Below, piece after piece: positions 60,670 through 64,000 of a stretch of 64,000 bases of DNA. Origin of the DNA: Ferrovibrio sp. (GTDB taxonomy: Bacteria > Pseudomonadota > Alphaproteobacteria > Ferrovibrionales > Ferrovibrionaceae); the NCBI GenBank assembly GCA_017991315.1, contig JAGOQS010000001.1, positions 62,001 through 126,000 on the forward strand, written 5' to 3'. The translations under genes and the position numbers were made by a program. The notes beneath the pieces are model-generated. The model worked only from the letters and a program-made list of their open reading frames with translations. It was not told where the DNA came from and searched no databases. How positions within the stretch are numbered: position 1 is the first letter of the stretch; each line of letters opens with the position of its first letter.

Positions 60670-63334
60670 GCGGACGCGTGCCACGAGCGCCTCGCTCGAT
60701 TTCGCCTTCTTTCGCTTTCTCTGGGAGTTCTATCGTGGTAATCGCGGAACGATCCGCAGGCACTACAAGGAGCTAACCCGGAAGTTTCTCGACTTCAACG
60801 ACCCTGAGCGCAATCCGAAGGCATTCCTGCGCCAGCCCCAGTTCGAGGCATTAGAGATTTATGTCTTTCTGAAAGAGTTTCTAGATAACGCGAAGGTGGA
60901 GAATATCTTTCAGGGCTGGTTCGAGAAGAAAGGCCGTTTCCTCGACCGTGCCGAGGGTGGAATCATCAGCGGGACCGGCGCAGGGCAACTCTTCGACCTG
61001 GTAACAAAGGAGCAGTACCAGGCCGTCTTCTCGGCCATGCGCCATAACTCACGCGCCTACCCAAACTATATTTTCGCCCTGACTATGGGGACCGGCAAAA
61101 CACTCCTTATGGCTACCTGCATATTCTATGAGTTCCTGCTGGGTAATAAATTCGCAAAGGACCAGCGCTATTGCCATAATGCGCTGATTTTCGCCCCGGA
61201 CAAGACGGTCCTTCAAACCATCATCACAGACATTCAGGCGTTTGATTTCGCAAAGGTGGTCCCGCCGGAGTACGTCAACTTCCTTACGGCTCATCTGCGA
61301 CTGCATTACCTGGAAGAAGCCGGCACGGCGCTCAGCCTTCTCGACCGCTCGCGCTTCAACATTATCGTTTCAAATACGCAGAAGATCATCCTGAAGCGGC
61401 AGCACAAGGAGAAGGCGCCCCTTGATCAGTTGTTCAGCGCTGCGGCTGACACAATCCCGGCCGAAGGTGTCTATGCCGATGCGGCTGACCTTTATGCGTA
61501 TGACCAGCCGGAAGAGGAGGCCGAACTCTCTACCAATCAGCGTTTCGAGAAGCTCTGTCGCCTTGAACAGCTCGGCATATACGTGGACGAGGCTCACCAC
61601 GTCTTCGGCGCCTCCCTTGCCAAGGACATGGGTATTGGCACCAAGGAGAATGACACTAGCCTGCGCACCACAATCGATACATTGGCAGCCAAGCTCGAAA
61701 AGGCCGGAACCCGTGTCGTCGCCTGCTACAACTACACCGGAACGCCTTATGTGGGTCGAGATGTCCTACCCGAGGTCGTCTATGCCTACGGCCTCAAAGA
61801 GGCTATCGACAAAGGCTTTCTTAAGAAAGTCGTTCTCCACGGCTATTCCAACCCTCGCACTGGCGAATTTGTTGATATTGCCGTCGAGCGTTTCCTGGCC
61901 GAAACGAAAGACCTGCGTCCCGAGGGGATGCTCCCCAAGCTGGCTTTCTTCGGTGCGACTATCGAGGAGGTGACCAAGGAGCTTCGGCCTGCCGTAGAGA
62001 AAGCGCTAGCGAAACGAGGCATCCCGACGACGCGCATTCTCATCAATGTTGGCGACGACAAAGTTACCACGAACGATGACCTTCGCGAGTTCAGACAACT
62101 CGACACCGAAGCTTCCGAGAAGCAGTTCATTCTACTGGTAAATAAGGGCCGCGAGGGCTGGAACTGTCGTTCCCTCTTCGGTGTCGGGCTCTTCCGCCAA
62201 CCCAAATCCAAGGTGTTCGTCCTGCAGGCAACGATGAGGTGTTTGCGTGCCATCGACCAGGCCCAGCACACCGGTCAAGTTTTCCTCTCCAACGACAACC
62301 TGGATATTCTGAATGACGAACTCCAGCAGAATTTCCGGATCACAGTCGAGGAGCTCCAGAACGTGGCCAAGGACAAGGAGCGGGTCCAAGTCCGGGTAGT
62401 CGAGCCGCCGGTCATGATCACCCTAGTACGTGTGCGTAAGCAGTATACTATGCGTGAGAAGACGCTGGCGCCGGGCCAGGCTCTCGGCCTCGACCGCTCC
62501 CAAAAGGAGGCTTGGAATACTCTGGTCGAGAAGTACCGCCTCATCGAAACTCAGCAGGAAGGATTGACGGCTGCACATGCAGCCGCTGCCAAGGCGAGCC
62601 GCACATTCGATCTGACGGAGCGCCGTGAAAAGCAGACCTTCTCACCCCTCACGCTCGTGGCTGAAGTCGCCCGCTACCTAAACCTTAGTCCGTTGGACAT
62701 CGCAGACATCCTGGAAAGCACCAAGGAAAAGACGGACGAACTTGTGGCCATGGTTAACGAGTTCAATGAGCTTCTCTACGATGAGATTATCCCGCGATTG
62801 TTCCGGCAGCTCTATGACCTCGATGAAACAGAGAAGACGGAGAAGCATGAGGTCGAATTGATCAAGGTCCCGCCTTCCGGCTATTACGAGGTCACAGCGG
62901 CGAAGGACAAGATCGTCCGCATTGGCGACGTAAACTCGGATGAGCGCCTAAAGAGCTTCCACCTAGACACCTACTGCTTCGATTCCAATCCGGAATCCCA
63001 AATTTTCTGGGACCTTCTGAGGGAAAAGCGTGTTCGGAAGCTCTACTTCACCGGCATGTTGACGCACGGTCAATCCGACTTCTTCATTCAGTACATCGAT
63101 CCCGATACCCATGCTGTGCGCAGCTACTATCCTGACTTTCTCTTCCTCCGCGAAGAACCGGATGGCACTGAAAAGTATGTGATAGTCGAGGTCAAAGCTG
63201 ACAATCAGATTGAAGAAAAAGTTGTCCAGGCCAAAAAGGAATTCGCCCAACAACTGGCCATAGCCAGCGGTATGGAATATCGCCTCATCAAAGCTACTGA
63301 TGCCAGCAATCGGCATTACAGGATGCTTTTGTAG
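60662..63334 (+). CDS. Type III-like Res subunit: DEAH helicase with C-terminal endonuclease
   Basis: 890 residues. SF2 helicase with Walker A MGTGKT (142-147), DEAH (309-312) and the NKGREGWNC/QATMRCLRA region near 500-535. A PD-(D/E)XK nuclease lies at the end: PD824-825 and Glu843-Val-Lys845 (EVK) in VIVEVKADN. This is the Res architecture of type III restriction enzymes: ATP-dependent translocation plus cleavage. Translation overlaps the methyltransferase gene. Convergent with the integrase 25 bases away. Confidence 0.88.
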   Translation: MARRTRATSASLDFAFFRFLWEFYRGNRGTIRRHYKELTRKFLDFNDPERNPKAFLRQPQFEALEIYVFLKEFLDNAKVENIFQGWFEKKGRFLDRAEGGIISGTGAGQLFDLVTKEQYQAVFSAMRHNSRAYPNYIFALTMGTGKTLLMATCIFYEFLLGNKFAKDQRYCHNALIFAPDKTVLQTIITDIQAFDFAKVVPPEYVNFLTAHLRLHYLEEAGTALSLLDRSRFNIIVSNTQKIILKRQHKEKAPLDQLFSAAADTIPAEGVYADAADLYAYDQPEEEAELSTNQRFEKLCRLEQLGIYVDEAHHVFGASLAKDMGIGTKENDTSLRTTIDTLAAKLEKAGTRVVACYNYTGTPYVGRDVLPEVVYAYGLKEAIDKGFLKKVVLHGYSNPRTGEFVDIAVERFLAETKDLRPEGMLPKLAFFGATIEEVTKELRPAVEKALAKRGIPTTRILINVGDDKVTTNDDLREFRQLDTEASEKQFILLVNKGREGWNCRSLFGVGLFRQPKSKVFVLQATMRCLRAIDQAQHTGQVFLSNDNLDILNDELQQNFRITVEELQNVAKDKERVQVRVVEPPVMITLVRVRKQYTMREKTLAPGQALGLDRSQKEAWNTLVEKYRLIETQQEGLTAAHAAAAKASRTFDLTERREKQTFSPLTLVAEVARYLNLSPLDIADILESTKEKTDELVAMVNEFNELLYDEIIPRLFRQLYDLDETEKTEKHEVELIKVPPSGYYEVTAAKDKIVRIGDVNSDERLKSFHLDTYCFDSNPESQIFWDLLREKRVRKLYFTGMLTHGQSDFFIQYIDPDTHAVRSYYPDFLFLREEPDGTEKYVIVEVKADNQIEEKVVQAKKEFAQQLAIASGMEYRLIKATDASNRHYRMLL

Positions 63335-63359
63335 TGAGGTCTGGCGAACCATCACTATT

Positions 63360-64000
63360 TCAGATGCTGCCTTTTGTACACACCTCAGTATTGTCTTGTG
63401 CGGGGCACCTTGGGGGCAATTTTAACCCCGGATACCGGATTCGCTTTACCGCCTCATATAGCCGCTTCATCGGGACATGGTCGCCGCGATATATTTCGCT
63501 GGAGTGTTCGTCTGTGCGCCCGCCGAGGAGGAAGCGGAGTTTGTAATCCGAGATGGATTCCAGCATCGCCTGCTCGAAGGTGTGGCGGAAGCTGTGGAAG
63601 ACGAGGCGTGGGGATTTCAGGCCCACGCTGTCGAGGAAGCGGGCGAACCATTTGCCGAAGGGATCAAATCTGCCCGAGGCGCCAGGTTCGGCATCGAACA
63701 GCATTGCCTTTCCTGCTTTGCGGCGCCGCTCAACCATGTCGAGGAAGCCGATGCGCTCAAGCTCTGGATGGATGGGTATGTCGCGGGCGGATGACTCATT
63801 CTTGACGCTCTTCTGCGGCAAGCTCTCGTCGTCTTCGTCGGGCTGGTCGTTGATCGAGATGCACCAGATGCCTTCCCTCTGGACGATATCGCTAACGCGA
63901 AGCTGGCATATTTCGGCGCGGCGACCGCCTGTGTAGAGGGCGATGATCGGTGCCCAATAGCGTTCGCAATCCAGGCGGTGGTTGCCCGGTTCTTTCCAGT
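63360..64000 (-). CDS. Tyrosine recombinase/integrase (partial, 5' end off window)
   Basis: The catalytic half of a tyrosine integrase read from the right edge to a TGA at 63360. Catalytic Arg is in ALYTGGRRAEICQL; HSFRHTF holds the His-x-x-Arg pair; the nucleophile Tyr is in SEIYRGD. These fit the phage/island integrase group. It most likely inserted the element at the tRNA-Glu gene. The DNA-binding N-terminus lies beyond the window, and no internal frameshift is seen. Confidence 0.88.
   Translation of the reverse strand, partial: WKEPGNHRLDCERYWAPIIALYTGGRRAEICQLRVSDIVQREGIWCISINDQPDEDDESLPQKSVKNESSARDIPIHPELERIGFLDMVERRRKAGKAMLFDAEPGASGRFDPFGKWFARFLDSVGLKSPRLVFHSFRHTFEQAMLESISDYKLRFLLGGRTDEHSSEIYRGDHVPMKRLYEAVKRIRYPGLKLPPRCPAQDNTEVCTKGSI

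Overview
The window is a high-GC bacterial chromosome segment, most likely from an alphaproteobacterium of Rhodospirillales-like type. The signs are a SAM-II riboswitch ahead of metZ, the dnaK-dnaJ-dapB order, adjacent hrcA-grpE, hflK-hflC followed by a Deg protease, and SDR-type 3-hydroxybutyrate dehydrogenase. The genus is inference only; no rRNA is present.

Layout. 1-8.3 kb is a sugar-acid catabolic cluster: a KDG-type kinase running off the left edge, a GntR/FCD regulator, a DMT permease, an IlvD/Edd-type aldonate dehydratase, a UxaA-type dehydratase, a sugar ABC ATPase, 2-keto-3-deoxygalactonate kinase (dgoK) and KDPGal aldolase (dgoA). 8.4-12 kb holds a patatin phospholipase, a methyltransferase, a TetR regulator and a VOC protein, with two copies of a hairpin-rich intergenic repeat and a strict 10-bp-period AATAAG array. 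12-18.7 kb carries membrane and protein quality control genes (mrp, hflK, hflC, Deg protease, a ClpP-like protease) and bdhA. 18.8-23.6 kb has metZ under a SAM-II riboswitch with a terminator, ompA, apaG, folE and a SelW-like gene. 23.6-27.5 kb has argE and the divergent hutF/hutI pair with a HutC-like palindrome. 27.6-38 kb is mixed housekeeping: rsmB with a very long repetitive N-terminus, ilvA, a CPA2 antiporter, dapB and others, plus a 275-bp structured element with 25-bp terminal inverted repeats. 38-47 kb is the heat-shock region (dnaJ, dnaK, grpE, hrcA) with rarD, a Tat-exported nicotinamidase, alkB and a CBS-histidine kinase. 47.4-49.8 kb has three tandem phage-tail-collar genes followed by a GNAT gene.

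From the tRNA-Glu gene at 50.24-50.31 kb the character changes: small exported orphan proteins with a MarR-like regulator, a possible Rep-like protein, a serine recombinase and, at 55.4-63.3 kb, a tightly overlapping three-gene operon. It encodes a UvrD-like helicase fused to a Cas4/AddB-like Fe-S nuclease, a SAP-tagged type III-like DNA methyltransferase, and a DEAH helicase-endonuclease. A tyrosine integrase runs off the right edge. This looks like a tRNA-anchored defence island. The helicase-nuclease/Mod/Res operon is the best candidate for an unusual or undescribed system.
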